Assembly (NCBI RefSeq): GCF_031157275.1
Contig: NZ_JAVIFW010000003.1
Location: 434,001 to 498,000 of the forward strand
Source of the DNA: Streptomyces sp. LHD-70
GTDB taxonomy: Bacteria; Actinomycetota; Actinomycetes; Streptomycetales; Streptomycetaceae
Direction: 5' to 3'
DNA length: 64,000 bases
This document shows, piece by piece, positions 1 through 8,698 of this stretch. A program made the translations under genes and the position numbers. The notes beneath the pieces were generated by a model that saw nothing but the letters and a program-made list of their open reading frames with translations, searched no databases and was not told the DNA's origin. The first letter of the stretch is position 1, and each line of letters starts with the position of its first letter.

Positions 1-171
1 GTCCTGGTCGTCGGCGAACGGCTGCCTGCCGTCGGCTGGGCCGGAGTCGCGCTCGTCGTCGCCTGCCTGGCCGTCCTCACCGCGCCGGGCCGCCGGCCGG
101 CCGTGCGTGGGCGTGGGGCACGTGTGGAGACGGCGGTCGCGGAGAGAATCAGGGACGCATCACCGTCGTAG
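1..171 (+). CDS. EamA-family transporter, C-terminal end (partial)
   Basis: The frame is open from the window edge to a TAG at 169-171 and encodes the last 56 residues of a protein. It starts with a hydrophobic stretch carrying a GERLP motif followed by a membrane helix (GWAGVALVVACLAVLT) and ends in a basic, hydrophilic tail. GER followed by the final helix is typical of the last transmembrane unit of EamA/DMT exporters of the RhtA/YdcZ type. The rest of the gene lies upstream of the window, so the substrate cannot be judged. Confidence 0.65.
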   Translation, partial: VLVVGERLPAVGWAGVALVVACLAVLTAPGRRPAVRGRGARVETAVAERIRDASPS

Positions 172-195
172 CGCCCTGAACAGGAGTGAGTGACC

Positions 196-543
196 GTGAC
201 CATCCGCCGCGCCATGCCCGACTTCCGCACCGGCGACCTGGAGCAGAACCGGGACTTCTACGGCAAGTTGGGCTTCCAGGAGGTCATGAACCAGGGCTGG
301 ATCATGACGCTCGCCTCGCCGTCCAACCCCACCGCCCAGGTCAGCTTCATGACGCACGACAAGACCGCGCCCGTCGTGCCCGACCTCAGCGTGGAGGTCG
401 AGGACGTGGACGCGGTCCATGCCGCGCTGCAAGGCAGCGGCGCGGAGATCGTGCACCCGCTGCAGGACGAGGAGTGGGGCGTACGCCGGTTCTTCGTGAA
501 GGACCCCGACGGGCGCGTGGTGAACGTCGTCAGCCACCGCTGA
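196..543 (+). CDS. VOC family (glyoxalase/bleomycin-resistance fold) protein
   Basis: This encodes a single-domain VOC protein of about 115 residues. Family features are the opening segment with F-R-x-x-D-L and NRDFYGKLGF, a central antiparallel part, and the closing FVKDPDGRVVNV with the usual D-P-D-G turn. VOC proteins bind a divalent metal and act as isomerases, dioxygenases or drug-binding proteins. The sequence does not say which applies here. AGGAG at 182-186 is 9 nt before the GTG at 196 and only 3 nt before an in-frame GTG at 190, so I prefer 196. It follows the transporter end by 24 nt and faces the DUF2264 gene. Confidence 0.85.
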   Translation: MTIRRAMPDFRTGDLEQNRDFYGKLGFQEVMNQGWIMTLASPSNPTAQVSFMTHDKTAPVVPDLSVEVEDVDAVHAALQGSGAEIVHPLQDEEWGVRRFFVKDPDGRVVNVVSHR

Positions 544-549
544 CCACGC

Positions 550-2535
550 TCACCGGGACCGGACCTTCGGCATACGGGCCTCCGTCACCACCCCGTCCGG
601 CCAGTCGATGCGCGCCAGATGCCCGCCGTCACCGTCCGGCCGCACCTGGAGCGCGGGGTGGTGCGCGGGCGCCTCGCGCCTCAAGGTGACCGTGGCGGCG
701 AGGGCCGTGCCGGGCGCGGGGACCTCGGCGGTCAGCCACGGCACGGCCGTGAACCGCCCGAGCGGACTGGTGCCTTCCTCCGTGTGGACGCCCGCCCAGG
801 CGAAGCCCGTGAGCGCGTGCAGCTGCGACGTCAGCCCCTCCGTCGAGGCGGTCGCGTACGGCTGCGGGGCGTGCCCGGAATCCGATCCCGGCAGCGCGTC
901 ACCGGTCAACGGCCAGCCGCCCAGGCGGAGTTGGACGGCAGGACCCGGCGGACCCTCGACCCTGGCGAGGCGGACCTCGACCCCGTCGCGTACGACCGAC
1001 GCGACCGTGACCACCGGACCGGGAACCGCCGGGCCGGTGCGGCCGGAGCCGTGGTCGAGGCCGGTGTCGCCGGTGAGGTCCACCCAGTGCACCCGGCCCG
1101 AGGAGAGCGCCATCAGGGCGCCGTCCGGGAGTTCCCGCGTGCCGTGGGCGTCGAAGCCGGTGCGGTGCGAGGCCCGGCCGTCGGCGTCGAGCAGAGCGAC
1201 CGTGTTGTCCAGCGGGTCCGCGACGGTCGGGCCGGTCAGCGGCGGCAGCGTGGCCGTGGAGTAGCCGAGGCGGGCGTAGACCGGGGCGTCGGAGCGGACC
1301 GTGCCGGGCAGGGCGTGGTCCGTACCGTGGTTGAGGACCGTGACGATGCCGTCGGCGCGCCGGGCGGAGACCAGCCAGCCGGGCGCCTCGACCGCCCTGG
1401 ACTGGTCGGACTCCTCCAGCGGCAACGGCTCCTCGACCGCCGTCCACACCGGATGGTCGGCGGGCAGCGCGAGCCCGAGCATGCCCTTCGCCGCCCAGTA
1501 CGGCGATCCGGGGCCCGAGTAGGACTGCCGCATGCCGGGCCAGGCGTGATGCCAGCCGAGCGTCAACAGGCCTTCGGCGTCCGGCACTTGGCGTCGCGCG
1601 AAGTGGTCGAGCATGCCGCTCGCCGCGCGCCGGGTGAGCCCGGGGGCGAGCCGCCCGGCGCCCGTGTACGCGCCCACCCACAGCGGGGCCGCGGCCGCGT
1701 ACCGGTAGATCAGGCTGCGGCCCTGCAGCAGCGGCGCACCGTCGGCGCCCACCAGGCGGACCGCGTCGTCCAGATACCGGGCGAGGTCCGCCTCCCAGCG
1801 GGCCTGCACCTCAGGCGGGCAGAGCGAGCCGGTGACGTCGAAGAGGCGGGTCCACAGCAGCGGGTAGGTGTGCAGCGCCCAGCCCACGTAGTGGTCGTAA
1901 CCGCGCTCCTCACCGTCGGCCAGCCAGCCGCCCGCGCGCCGCATCGAGGCGTGGAACGCCAGGTCCTCCTCGATGTCCGTGGCCGACCAGGGCCCGCCCG
2001 CCTCGCGCAGAAAGGACTCGGTGACGATCCGGAACCACACCCAGTTGTTGCGTACGTACGGCTGGTTCACCACCGTCGACAGCCAGGCCACCGTCGCCTC
2101 GCGCACCCGGTCGTCGAGCTTGTCCCACAGCCAGTCCTTGGTCAGCTGGAGGATCAGGGCAAGGGAGGCGGCCTCCACCTTCGCCTGCCCCACCAGGTCG
2201 GGGCGCGGCCAGGCCTCGGGGTGATGCGGGTCGGTACCGGCGGCGAGCCCGGCCGCGTACCGCTCGATGAGGTGGTCCGGGTCGGCGCCGCGCTCGCCCG
2301 CGATCCGGAATCCGGCGAGCAGCAGGGAGCGCGCGTACCCCTCGAGGCCGTCGGAGTCCGGGCCCGACGAGCTGTACGGGCCGGGCAGGAGGATGCGGGC
2401 GCCGCCGGGGGAGCGGTGGGCGTCGAGGGCCTTCAGCATCCGGTCGGCGAGCGCGGCCCAGTGCCGCCGCTCCCAGCCGGTACGGGGAGAGATACGGGAG
2501 CGTGCGGGTACGTCAACTCCGTTGTGCGGCTTCAT
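550..2535 (-). CDS. DUF2264 domain-containing protein
   Basis: A cytosolic protein of 661 residues with no signal peptide. The first 370 residues are rich in W, Y and H, with an alpha/alpha-toroid look (for example NNWVWFRIVTESFLREAGG, GYDHYVGWALHTYP, SPYWAAKGMLGLALP), as expected for DUF2264. The C-terminal part is beta-rich. Related toroid enzymes act on sugars or uronates, but the substrate of DUF2264 is not established. GGAG lies 5 nt before the ATG. The dehydrogenase gene upstream ends 20 nt before this start, so the two are probably one operon. Longer reading of the frame beyond 2535 only shadows that upstream gene. Confidence 0.85.
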   Translation of the reverse strand: MKPHNGVDVPARSRISPRTGWERRHWAALADRMLKALDAHRSPGGARILLPGPYSSSGPDSDGLEGYARSLLLAGFRIAGERGADPDHLIERYAAGLAAGTDPHHPEAWPRPDLVGQAKVEAASLALILQLTKDWLWDKLDDRVREATVAWLSTVVNQPYVRNNWVWFRIVTESFLREAGGPWSATDIEEDLAFHASMRRAGGWLADGEERGYDHYVGWALHTYPLLWTRLFDVTGSLCPPEVQARWEADLARYLDDAVRLVGADGAPLLQGRSLIYRYAAAAPLWVGAYTGAGRLAPGLTRRAASGMLDHFARRQVPDAEGLLTLGWHHAWPGMRQSYSGPGSPYWAAKGMLGLALPADHPVWTAVEEPLPLEESDQSRAVEAPGWLVSARRADGIVTVLNHGTDHALPGTVRSDAPVYARLGYSTATLPPLTGPTVADPLDNTVALLDADGRASHRTGFDAHGTRELPDGALMALSSGRVHWVDLTGDTGLDHGSGRTGPAVPGPVVTVASVVRDGVEVRLARVEGPPGPAVQLRLGGWPLTGDALPGSDSGHAPQPYATASTEGLTSQLHALTGFAWAGVHTEEGTSPLGRFTAVPWLTAEVPAPGTALAATVTLRREAPAHHPALQVRPDGDGGHLARIDWPDGVVTEARMPKVRSR

Positions 2536-2555
2536 ACTTACTCCTCGCGCGCGGC

Positions 2556-3713
2556 TCAGGCCTGCCTGGTCAGGGAGTCCCGGGTGAGGGGGGCGAGCGG
2601 GGGCCGGCCGTTCGTGAGGCGTTCCAGCTCGGTGAGGGCCATGCCGCTCATCCGGCGCGCCTCCGAGCCGAGGGAGCCCGCGATGTGCGGGGTGAGGATG
2701 ACGTTCGGCAGCGCGTACAACGGCGAGTCTGCGGGCAGCGGTTCGGGCTCCGTCACATCGAGGATCGCGTGCAGGCCCGCGGCACACGCCTTCTCCAGGG
2801 CGGGGGTGTCGACGAGGCTGCCGCGCGCGGTGTTGATCAGGACCGCGTCCGGCGGCAGCGCCGCGAGTTCGGCCGCGCCGATCATGTGCCGGGTCTCGGG
2901 CAGGGCGGGCGCGTGCAGGCTCAGCACGTCGGCCTGCGGCAGGGCTTCGGCGAGGCTCACGGGTTCGGCGCCCGCCGCGCGTACGGCAGCGGGGTCGGCC
3001 ACCGGGTCCACGACCAGGACGCGCGCCAGGTCGAGTTCGCGAAGGAGCCGCACGAGACGGCTCCCGATCCGGGAGAAGCCGACGACGACCACGGTCCGCC
3101 CCACACCACTGAGTTCGCCGCGCCCCTCGACGTACCGCAGATCTTCTCGGTACGTACGGGCGTCCTGCGCGAGGAACGGCGCTTTCTTGAACGCCCACAG
3201 GACGGCCGCCAGGGTGAAGTGCACTACGGGCTCGGCGTTGGCGTCGGCGGCCGTCGTGACGAGGATGCCCCGGTCGAAGACCGCCTCGGTGACATGCCCG
3301 CGCACGGAACCGGCCGCGTGCAGGACGGCCCGCAGGCGCGGTGCCGCGTCGAGCACGTCCGCATCGAGGCGCGGGCAGCCCCACGAGGTGATCAGCACCT
3401 CGGCCCCGGCCAACCGGCGCCGGGCCTCGGGCGAGGCCAACTCACTTACGGAGAGGGGCTCTTCGACGCGTGCGAGGGCGTGCAGCCGGGCTTGCTCGGC
3501 CGGGCCGAACTGCATGGCGAGCGCGCGGTCCTCCATGACCAGGAGGGCGCGGGGGCGGGGCGACTCGGCGGACGACACGGACGACACGGGCGACACGGAC
3601 GACACGGACGTCACGGATGACGCGGGCGACACGGGCGACACGGATGACGCGGGCGACACGGGCGACACGGACGACACGGACGTCACGGATGACGCGGGCG
3701 ACACGGGCGACAA
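2556..3713 (-). CDS. D-isomer-specific 2-hydroxyacid dehydrogenase with repeat N terminus
   Basis: The core is an NAD-dependent 2-hydroxyacid dehydrogenase. It has a Rossmann loop VVGFSRIGSR (second glycine of GxGxxG replaced by Ser), the Arg of INTARGSLVD, the Glu of LDVTEPEPLP and the His of LTPHIAGS. These are the usual substrate Arg and catalytic Glu/His pair. The start is uncertain. A GGAGG lies 4 nt before a TTG at 3713, which would give a 50-residue tail of (V/A)-(S/T)-(P/S) tripeptides from a minisatellite. GTG codons recur inside the repeat, and an ATG at 3536 lacks a ribosome site. It is probably transcribed with the DUF2264 gene. The substrate is unknown. Confidence 0.85.
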   Translation of the reverse strand: MSPVSPASSVTSVSSVSPVSPASSVSPVSPASSVTSVSSVSPVSSVSSAESPRPRALLVMEDRALAMQFGPAEQARLHALARVEEPLSVSELASPEARRRLAGAEVLITSWGCPRLDADVLDAAPRLRAVLHAAGSVRGHVTEAVFDRGILVTTAADANAEPVVHFTLAAVLWAFKKAPFLAQDARTYREDLRYVEGRGELSGVGRTVVVVGFSRIGSRLVRLLRELDLARVLVVDPVADPAAVRAAGAEPVSLAEALPQADVLSLHAPALPETRHMIGAAELAALPPDAVLINTARGSLVDTPALEKACAAGLHAILDVTEPEPLPADSPLYALPNVILTPHIAGSLGSEARRMSGMALTELERLTNGRPPLAPLTRDSLTRQA

Positions 3714-3714
3714 G
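3571..3714. repeat. 9-bp minisatellite, 16 units
   Basis: Sixteen consecutive 9-bp units of the type GACGACACG / GGCGACACG / GATGACGCG / GACGTCACG run without a break. There is higher-order structure: the triplet GATGACGCG, GGCGACACG, GGCGACACG (last copy altered at its final unit) recurs three times. A five-unit block starting GACGACACG GACGTCACG appears twice. The unit length keeps all frames open. It lies between the ribosome-binding site and the conserved fold of the dehydrogenase. Confidence 0.9.
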
Positions 3715-3976
3715 GGGCCTCCAACGGAAGGTGCCGGAAGGTGCGAGCTTCATCGGGGAACAGTCTGCGGCCGTGAACATCACCAGGGCAGGGTCCCGCG
3801 CGAACGCAGGCCGTCCGCCGTACCCCTCTGGCCCCGGACCGCCCCCCGGGGTACTTCGTCCGGCCCCCGCCGGGCGGCGCCGCACCGCCGTGCTCCCTAG
3901 CGTCGCTTGAGGCAGGGGCATGCCTCGACGCAGTGCAGGGGTGCCCGCGGACCAGCGGGAAGTGAGGGCGCGCACG

Positions 3977-4513
3977 ATGCGAGCAGAGGTACGGGGCGCG
4001 GCGGGAATCCTGGCGGCGTGCGCGCTGACAGCGGCGGCGGCACCGGTCGCGACGGCCGACAGCACCGGCTCCTGGAGGGTGAGCGTCACGCCGAGCACGG
4101 TCGCCCCCGGCGGGCAGGTGACGCTCAGCTCCAGCGGCTGCCAGGTGCCCACGGTCAAGGTGGATGCGCCGATCTTCGACCCGGTCGAACTGAACGAGGG
4201 CCACTCCGCCACCGCACATGTCTACCCGGACGCCAACCGGGGTGCCGAGTACGAGGTCACGTTCACCTGCAAGCGCAAGACGAAGACGGTGCCGCTGAAG
4301 ATCGCCGGAGGCGGCCACACAGGCGGACAGACGGGAGGGCACACCGGCGGCCGCACCGGCGGCCAGCACACGGGCGTGCCCCACCGAGGCGTGAAGGCGG
4401 GCGAGGGCGGCGCCTTCTCCGACATCAGTCCCACCCAACTCGCCCTGGGCGGCGCCCTGGTGGCGGGCGTCCTCGGCTTCACGGTGATGCAGGTACGGCG
4501 CAGGGACGAGTGA
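3977..4513 (+). CDS. Secreted, C-terminally anchored His/Gly-repeat protein
   Basis: A 178-residue protein with a Sec signal peptide (Arg then an Ala/Leu-rich core ending ATA-DS). It continues with a compact beta domain of about 90 residues holding two cysteines and a Thr/Gly/His-rich linker of H/R/Q-TGG units. A final membrane helix (LALGGALVAGVLGFTVM) is followed by RRRDE. This is the plan of small Streptomyces cell-surface proteins with a membrane anchor but no LPXTG. GAGGG about 8 nt upstream supports the ATG at 3977 over an earlier in-frame ATG at 3920. The function is unknown. The next gene is convergent. Confidence 0.75.
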   Translation: MRAEVRGAAGILAACALTAAAAPVATADSTGSWRVSVTPSTVAPGGQVTLSSSGCQVPTVKVDAPIFDPVELNEGHSATAHVYPDANRGAEYEVTFTCKRKTKTVPLKIAGGGHTGGQTGGHTGGRTGGQHTGVPHRGVKAGEGGAFSDISPTQLALGGALVAGVLGFTVMQVRRRDE

Positions 4514-4570
4514 GCCGCGAGGCCCCGCCCGGCCCTCACCGGCCTCCCCCGCCACACGAGGCGGCCTCGT

Positions 4571-5344
4571 TCAGCTCAGGTGCCGGGTGAAGAAGCGGAG
4601 CGTGCTGTCCCCCTCGAACGCGGGGATCTCTCCGTGCTTGCCGGGGTTGGCGTGCAGCGTCTTCTCGGCCGAGGCCAGGGCGTCGAACAGCGCCAGGCTC
4701 GCGGCCCGGGGCACCCGCTCGTCGTCCCACTGCACCAGGAACTCCACGGGCACGGTGACCCGCCCAGCAGCCGACTCCGACTCCGACTCCGACTCCGACA
4801 CCGACACCGAGTCCGACTCCGGCACCGAAGCCCCGCCCAAGCCCAGGACCGCCGCGCGGACCCGGGGCTCGGCGGCGACGAACGGGACGCCGAGCCCGCA
4901 GCCCAGCGACACTCCCCAATAACCCACCGGCCCGGCGCCGACGTGGCCGAGTTCCTGGACCGCGTCCAGGACCGCCCGCCATTCCGGGACCGTCCGGCGT
5001 GCCACCATCGCCTGGAAACCGGCGATCAGCGGAGCCAGTTCCTCCCCGGCCGCCACGCGGGCCGCGTTCCCGGTCGCGATCCGGTCGTACTCCTCGTCCT
5101 TCGGCCGGTCGCCATGACCGGGTACGTCGACCGCCACCACCGCGAAACCGCACTCGGTCACGAAGCGGCGGGCGCGGAACTCGATGCCGGGGGCCTTCTT
5201 GTGCTGACCGCCGCCGTGGCCCATCAGGATGAGGGGCCGCGTACCGGCGGCATCCGTCGGTGTCCACAGCACGCCGGGAATCTCACCGAGGGTGAAGAGC
5301 TGCTCGGACACACCGTCCGACGACGTCTGAGAGGTGAAGCGCAT
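4571..5344 (-). CDS. Alpha/beta hydrolase, dienelactone-hydrolase type
   Basis: A cytosolic hydrolase of 257 residues. It shows an oxyanion region LMGHGGGQHKK, a VAVDVPGHGD strand-turn, the nucleophile elbow GVSLG, an acidic residue in QWDDERV and a late His in KHGEIP, in the order expected of a Ser-Asp-His triad. The substrate is unknown. Between the nucleophile and the acid there is an insertion of alternating Ser and Glu/Asp/Val coded by a hexanucleotide repeat at about 4771-4830. It sits at a loop and would be tolerated by the fold. The ATG at 5344 is the first in frame. Confidence 0.85.
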   Translation of the reverse strand: MRFTSQTSSDGVSEQLFTLGEIPGVLWTPTDAAGTRPLILMGHGGGQHKKAPGIEFRARRFVTECGFAVVAVDVPGHGDRPKDEEYDRIATGNAARVAAGEELAPLIAGFQAMVARRTVPEWRAVLDAVQELGHVGAGPVGYWGVSLGCGLGVPFVAAEPRVRAAVLGLGGASVPESDSVSVSESESESESAAGRVTVPVEFLVQWDDERVPRAASLALFDALASAEKTLHANPGKHGEIPAFEGDSTLRFFTRHLS

Positions 5345-5489
5345 AGCGTTGCAAGCCTTTCGGGATGCCTTACGCGGGCACTCCCCGAGCCATGCGGGAG
5401 AGGGAGCCCCGACCTGTCACACCGTTGATCGGTCTCACCTCCTCGGTCCGCAGCGACGCACAGCGGCGGCGAACGTACCACAACCGCCT

Positions 5490-6779
5490 TCACGCGCCCC
5501 TGTGTTGGGTAAGGCCCCGCACCCCGTAGAACAGCGCACCCGCCCCGAGCACCGCACTCCCGGCCACCACCGAAGCGGTCGGCAGCGCGAAGGCGAGGAG
5601 CGCGCACCCGGCCAGGCCGGCCAGCGGGACGATCCGGGGCGGGCGGCCCTCGGCCGGAGTCAGCGTCCGGGCCGAGGCGTTGGTGACGGCGTAGTACGCG
5701 AGGACGGTGAACGACGAGAAGCCGATCGCCTCCCGCAGGTCCACCGTCGCCGCCGCCACCGCGACGACCGCGCCGACGGCGAGTTCCGCGCGGTGGGGCA
5801 CCTGGAAGCGAGGGTGGACGGCGGAGAGCCCGTGCGGCAGATTGCGGTCCCTGGCCATCGCCAGCGTCGTACGGGAGACGCCGAGGATCAGCGCGAGCAG
5901 CGAGCCGAGCGCGGCCACCGCCGCACCCACGCGCGTGACCGGCACCAGCCACTCGGCATCCGCCGCGCGCGCCGCGTCCGCCAGCGGGGCGGTCGCCTCC
6001 GCCAGACCAAGGGGCCCGAGCGCGGCGAGCACCGCCACCGACACGGCCGCGTACACCGCGAGCGCGATGCCCAGGGCGAGCGGGACGGCCCGGGGGATGG
6101 TGCGCTGCGGATCGCGTACCTCCTCGCCGAGCGTCGCGATCCGCGCGTACCCGGCGAAGGCGAAGAACAGCAGCCCGGCCGCCTCCAGGACCCCGCCGGG
6201 TGTTACGCCGTCCCCGAGGGCGAGGCGGTCGCTCCACGCCGGCCCCGAGGACGTCCCCACCGAGACGGCGACGGCGATCACGACGGACGCGAGGACCGCG
6301 AGGACGACCGTGACGATCAGGCGGGTGAGGAGCGCGGACTTCTGCACGCCCGCGTAGTTCACGGCGGTCAGCACCAGGACGGCCGCCACCGCGACGGCAT
6401 GCTCCCGCCCCGGCCAGACGTACGCCCCCACCGTGAGCGCCATCGCCGCGCACGACGCCGTCTTGCCCACCACGAAGCCCCAGCCCGCGAGGAACCCCCA
6501 GAACTCGCCGAGCCGGGCGCGCCCGTACACATAGGTGCCGCCCGACGCCGGGAAGCGGGCGGCGAGCCGCGCGGACGACGTCGCGTTGCAGTACGCCACC
6601 AGCGCGGCGATCCCAAGGGCCGGCAGCAGGGCCGATCCCGCCGCGCGCGCCGCGGGGCCGAGCGCGGCGAAGATGCCCGCACCGACCATCGAGCCGAGCC
6701 CGATCACGACCGCGTCGGAGAGCCCCAACTGCCTTCGCAGTGCCCCGGGTTGACTGTCTCCGCTCGCTGCCTCGTGCAT
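5490..6779 (-). CDS. APC-superfamily amino acid permease
   Basis: A 429-residue polytopic membrane protein with about 12 hydrophobic segments. It carries the APC signature near the N terminus (IGLGSMVGAGIF, the unwound first helix that binds substrate), followed by FPASGGTYVYGRARLGEFWGFLAGW and a cytosolic GEEVRDPQRTIPRA loop. These are hallmarks of amino acid/polyamine/cation uptake carriers. It lies alone between the hydrolase (146 nt away) and a divergent small membrane protein. The substrate cannot be assigned. Confidence 0.88.
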   Translation of the reverse strand: MHEAASGDSQPGALRRQLGLSDAVVIGLGSMVGAGIFAALGPAARAAGSALLPALGIAALVAYCNATSSARLAARFPASGGTYVYGRARLGEFWGFLAGWGFVVGKTASCAAMALTVGAYVWPGREHAVAVAAVLVLTAVNYAGVQKSALLTRLIVTVVLAVLASVVIAVAVSVGTSSGPAWSDRLALGDGVTPGGVLEAAGLLFFAFAGYARIATLGEEVRDPQRTIPRAVPLALGIALAVYAAVSVAVLAALGPLGLAEATAPLADAARAADAEWLVPVTRVGAAVAALGSLLALILGVSRTTLAMARDRNLPHGLSAVHPRFQVPHRAELAVGAVVAVAAATVDLREAIGFSSFTVLAYYAVTNASARTLTPAEGRPPRIVPLAGLAGCALLAFALPTASVVAGSAVLGAGALFYGVRGLTQHRGA

Positions 6780-6948
6780 GTCCTCACTCCGTTGCCCGTT
6801 ACCCGTACTGGAAGAATCTTCTAGAAATCTGTTCCACTCGACCTGTGCCGAGGGTCATACTTCTCGGGGCCGCCGGAGTTCGGGGGACCGGCGGCCCTCG
6901 GTGGAAGGTAACTGCTCCAGGTAACGGGGCGCCGTACGGAGGGCGTTG

Positions 6949-7455
6949 GTGTCTGACCTGCTGGGGGCGGTGGTGTACGGGGTCGTCGCCGGGATGCTGC
7001 TCGGTCTCGCGGTATGGGGGTTCGTGAGGCGGCGCAGGGCGGCCCCGGAGTCGCCCGGGCACGTGGCGACCCGGCCCGAGGAGGAGACGGCGCGCACCGA
7101 ACTGCGCCGCCTCGCCCGCCAACTCGACCGCGACCGCGACGAGTTGAGCGCCCAGGGCCACAAGGCGGAGGCCGCCTACCGGGCCCGGGCCGCCGTCGCG
7201 CAGTGGCAGCGGCTCGTCGCGGCTCAGCCCGGCCGTTACCAGGGGGAGCGGCACGCCGCGCTCGTGCGCCTGAGTGAACTCCTCGTGGAGACCGGCCGGC
7301 CCGAGGAGGCCGCCCGGGTACGGCAAGAAGCCGCCGAGGTCGCCTGGCGCGGCAGCCGCGGCCCGACCCTGCCCGGCCATCCGCCGCCCGCCCGCCCGGG
7401 CCCGGATACGGCCCCGCCGAAGCCGCCCTCGTCCGGCACCGGACGCCGAGGCTGA
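6949..7455 (+). CDS. Small membrane-anchored TPR-like protein
   Basis: A 168-residue protein with one N-terminal membrane helix (LLGAVVYGVVAGMLLGLAVWGF) followed by a basic RRRR stop and a charged helical domain. The domain pairs helices of the TPR/SLATT-linker kind (AYRARAAVAQWQRLVAAQPGRY, ALVRLSELLVETGRPEEAARV). It ends in a Pro-rich tail. GGAGGG at 6938-6943 is 5 nt before the GTG at 6949 and only 2 nt before an in-frame TTG. It is divergent from the permease. The role is unknown. Confidence 0.75.
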   Translation: MSDLLGAVVYGVVAGMLLGLAVWGFVRRRRAAPESPGHVATRPEEETARTELRRLARQLDRDRDELSAQGHKAEAAYRARAAVAQWQRLVAAQPGRYQGERHAALVRLSELLVETGRPEEAARVRQEAAEVAWRGSRGPTLPGHPPPARPGPDTAPPKPPSSGTGRRG

Positions 7456-7549
7456 GCTGCGGCAGCGGCGCGGAGGTGGGCCGTGACTCCGCTTCACCGC
7501 TCCGGATGCCTGGTCGCGCCCACTTCGCCCGGCCCGGCTCCGACTCCCG

Positions 7550-7984
7550 CTACAGCGAGGGCGGATCTCCCCAAGGCGCCTCCAGGGCCGACCGCAGCGC
7601 GGCCACGTGCTCCTGCCCGATCCGCTCCGCTAGCACCTGCTCCAGCCGCGCGAGCGTGCACCGGGCCTGCTCGTGGGCGCGCTCGCCCGCCGGAGTGCGG
7701 CGGATCAGACGCCGGCGGGCGGAGTCCGGGTCGGGGGCCTGTTCGAGCAGGCCGAGAGTGATCAGGCCGTGCACCGCCTGATGGGTGGACTGCCGGGTCA
7801 CGCCCATGCGCCTGGCCAGCTCGGAGACCGTCGTGCCGCCCTCGTCGAGGGCCGCGAACACGGCCGCCTGCGTGGGGGAGACGGGCTCGGCCCCGGCCCG
7901 CGCCAGCGCGTCGAACAGGGCTTCCTCGAACCAGCGCCTGGCATCGCCGAGGAGCTGCGGGAGCTGGCGACCGGCTGCGGGCAT
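7550..7984 (-). CDS. MarR-family transcriptional regulator
   Basis: A 144-residue winged-helix repressor. The recognition region TVSELARRMGVTRQSTHQAVHGLITLGLLEQAPDPDSARRR, followed by the wing and RRTPAGERAHEQA, is standard MarR. The flanking helices form the dimer. MarR proteins usually sense phenolic or lipophilic ligands and repress a divergent gene. Here a perfect palindrome (8079-8093) lies 95 nt upstream, but the divergent side holds no recognisable long gene before the protease inhibitor. Confidence 0.9.
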   Translation of the reverse strand: MPAAGRQLPQLLGDARRWFEEALFDALARAGAEPVSPTQAAVFAALDEGGTTVSELARRMGVTRQSTHQAVHGLITLGLLEQAPDPDSARRRLIRRTPAGERAHEQARCTLARLEQVLAERIGQEHVAALRSALEAPWGDPPSL

Positions 7985-8078
7985 CGCTTCCTCACCTACG
8001 GAACGGGGCGGAGGGCGGGCGGGGAAAGGGCGAGCCTATCGCCCGGGACCCGCGGGCTTCCCGCCGATGACTCACTGC

Positions 8079-8093
8079 GTCAGGCTGCCTGAC
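8079..8093. promoter_or_regulatory. Palindromic operator candidate for the MarR regulator
   Basis: GTCAGGCTGCCTGAC is a perfect 15-bp palindrome with 7-bp arms in the region upstream of the marR-like gene. Its length and its place ahead of that gene fit a MarR dimer site. An ATG directly abuts it on the other strand and opens a 28-codon frame (8094-8180) with no ribosome site, possibly the relic of a former target gene. Confidence 0.5.
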
Positions 8094-8245
8094 ATGAACC
8101 CGAGCCCCTCGGCAGCAGGAGAAGCTGCTCCCGCCCGGCGACTTCGGGTTCGTACCGAGGAACTGTTCCCCGCCTGGTAGGCGACACGCGGCAGCTGGGT
8201 GACGGTCGCGGAACAACGGGGGCCGAAGAGCTACACGTATGACTT

Positions 8246-8677
8246 ATGACTGCACGCATCTCTCGCACCCGCGTGGCGCTCGCCGCCGCGCTCTGTGCGA
8301 TCGCCCTCGGGGCGCAGCCCGTCGCCGCCGCCTCGGATTCGGCACCCAAGCCGATGCGGCCCGGCGCGAAGCTGACCCTGATGAAGCACGACGGTCGCTC
8401 CAGCACCGTGCCGTCGGAGGCGTCCTTCGCGCTTCTGACCTGCAACCCTCCCGGTGGCACCCACCCGACGCCCCAGGCCGCCTGCGGGCTGCTGCGGGAT
8501 GTGAAGGGGAACATCCACAAGCTCGACAAGAACCCGAACCAGATGTGCACCAAGCAGTACAAGCCGGTGACGGTGCACGCCTACGGCCACTGGCACGGCC
8601 GCTATGTGAACCAGTGGAAGACCTTCGCCAACGCCTGCGAGGCCAAGGCGGCCACCGGCGAGGTCTTCACCTTCTGA
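8246..8677 (+). CDS. Subtilisin inhibitor (SSI) family protease inhibitor
   Basis: A secreted 143-residue inhibitor: Sec signal peptide ending QPVAAA, then about 113 mature residues. It has the four SSI cysteines (LTCNPP, AACGLL, MCTK, NAC) that form two disulfides and flank the reactive loop. The loop reads MCTKQYKPV, placing Lys at the P1 position where the founding SSI has Met. By family knowledge Lys at P1 favours inhibition of trypsin-like proteases. The ATG is the only start that yields the signal peptide. A strong terminator follows, so it is monocistronic. Confidence 0.93.
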   Translation: MTARISRTRVALAAALCAIALGAQPVAAASDSAPKPMRPGAKLTLMKHDGRSSTVPSEASFALLTCNPPGGTHPTPQAACGLLRDVKGNIHKLDKNPNQMCTKQYKPVTVHAYGHWHGRYVNQWKTFANACEAKAATGEVFTF

Positions 8678-8698
8678 CCGCCGCAGCTCGCCACCGAG

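Noticed and set aside
619..3900. 1093-codon + strand frame
   Set aside because: Antisense shadow of the DUF2264 and dehydrogenase genes plus the minisatellite.
4557..4569. CGAGGCGGCCTCG palindrome as a terminator
   Set aside because: Arms of only 6 bp and no loop; too weak to call.
8094..8180. 28-codon frame beside the MarR palindrome as a gene
   Set aside because: No ribosome-binding site and no recognisable sequence; kept only as a possible relic.
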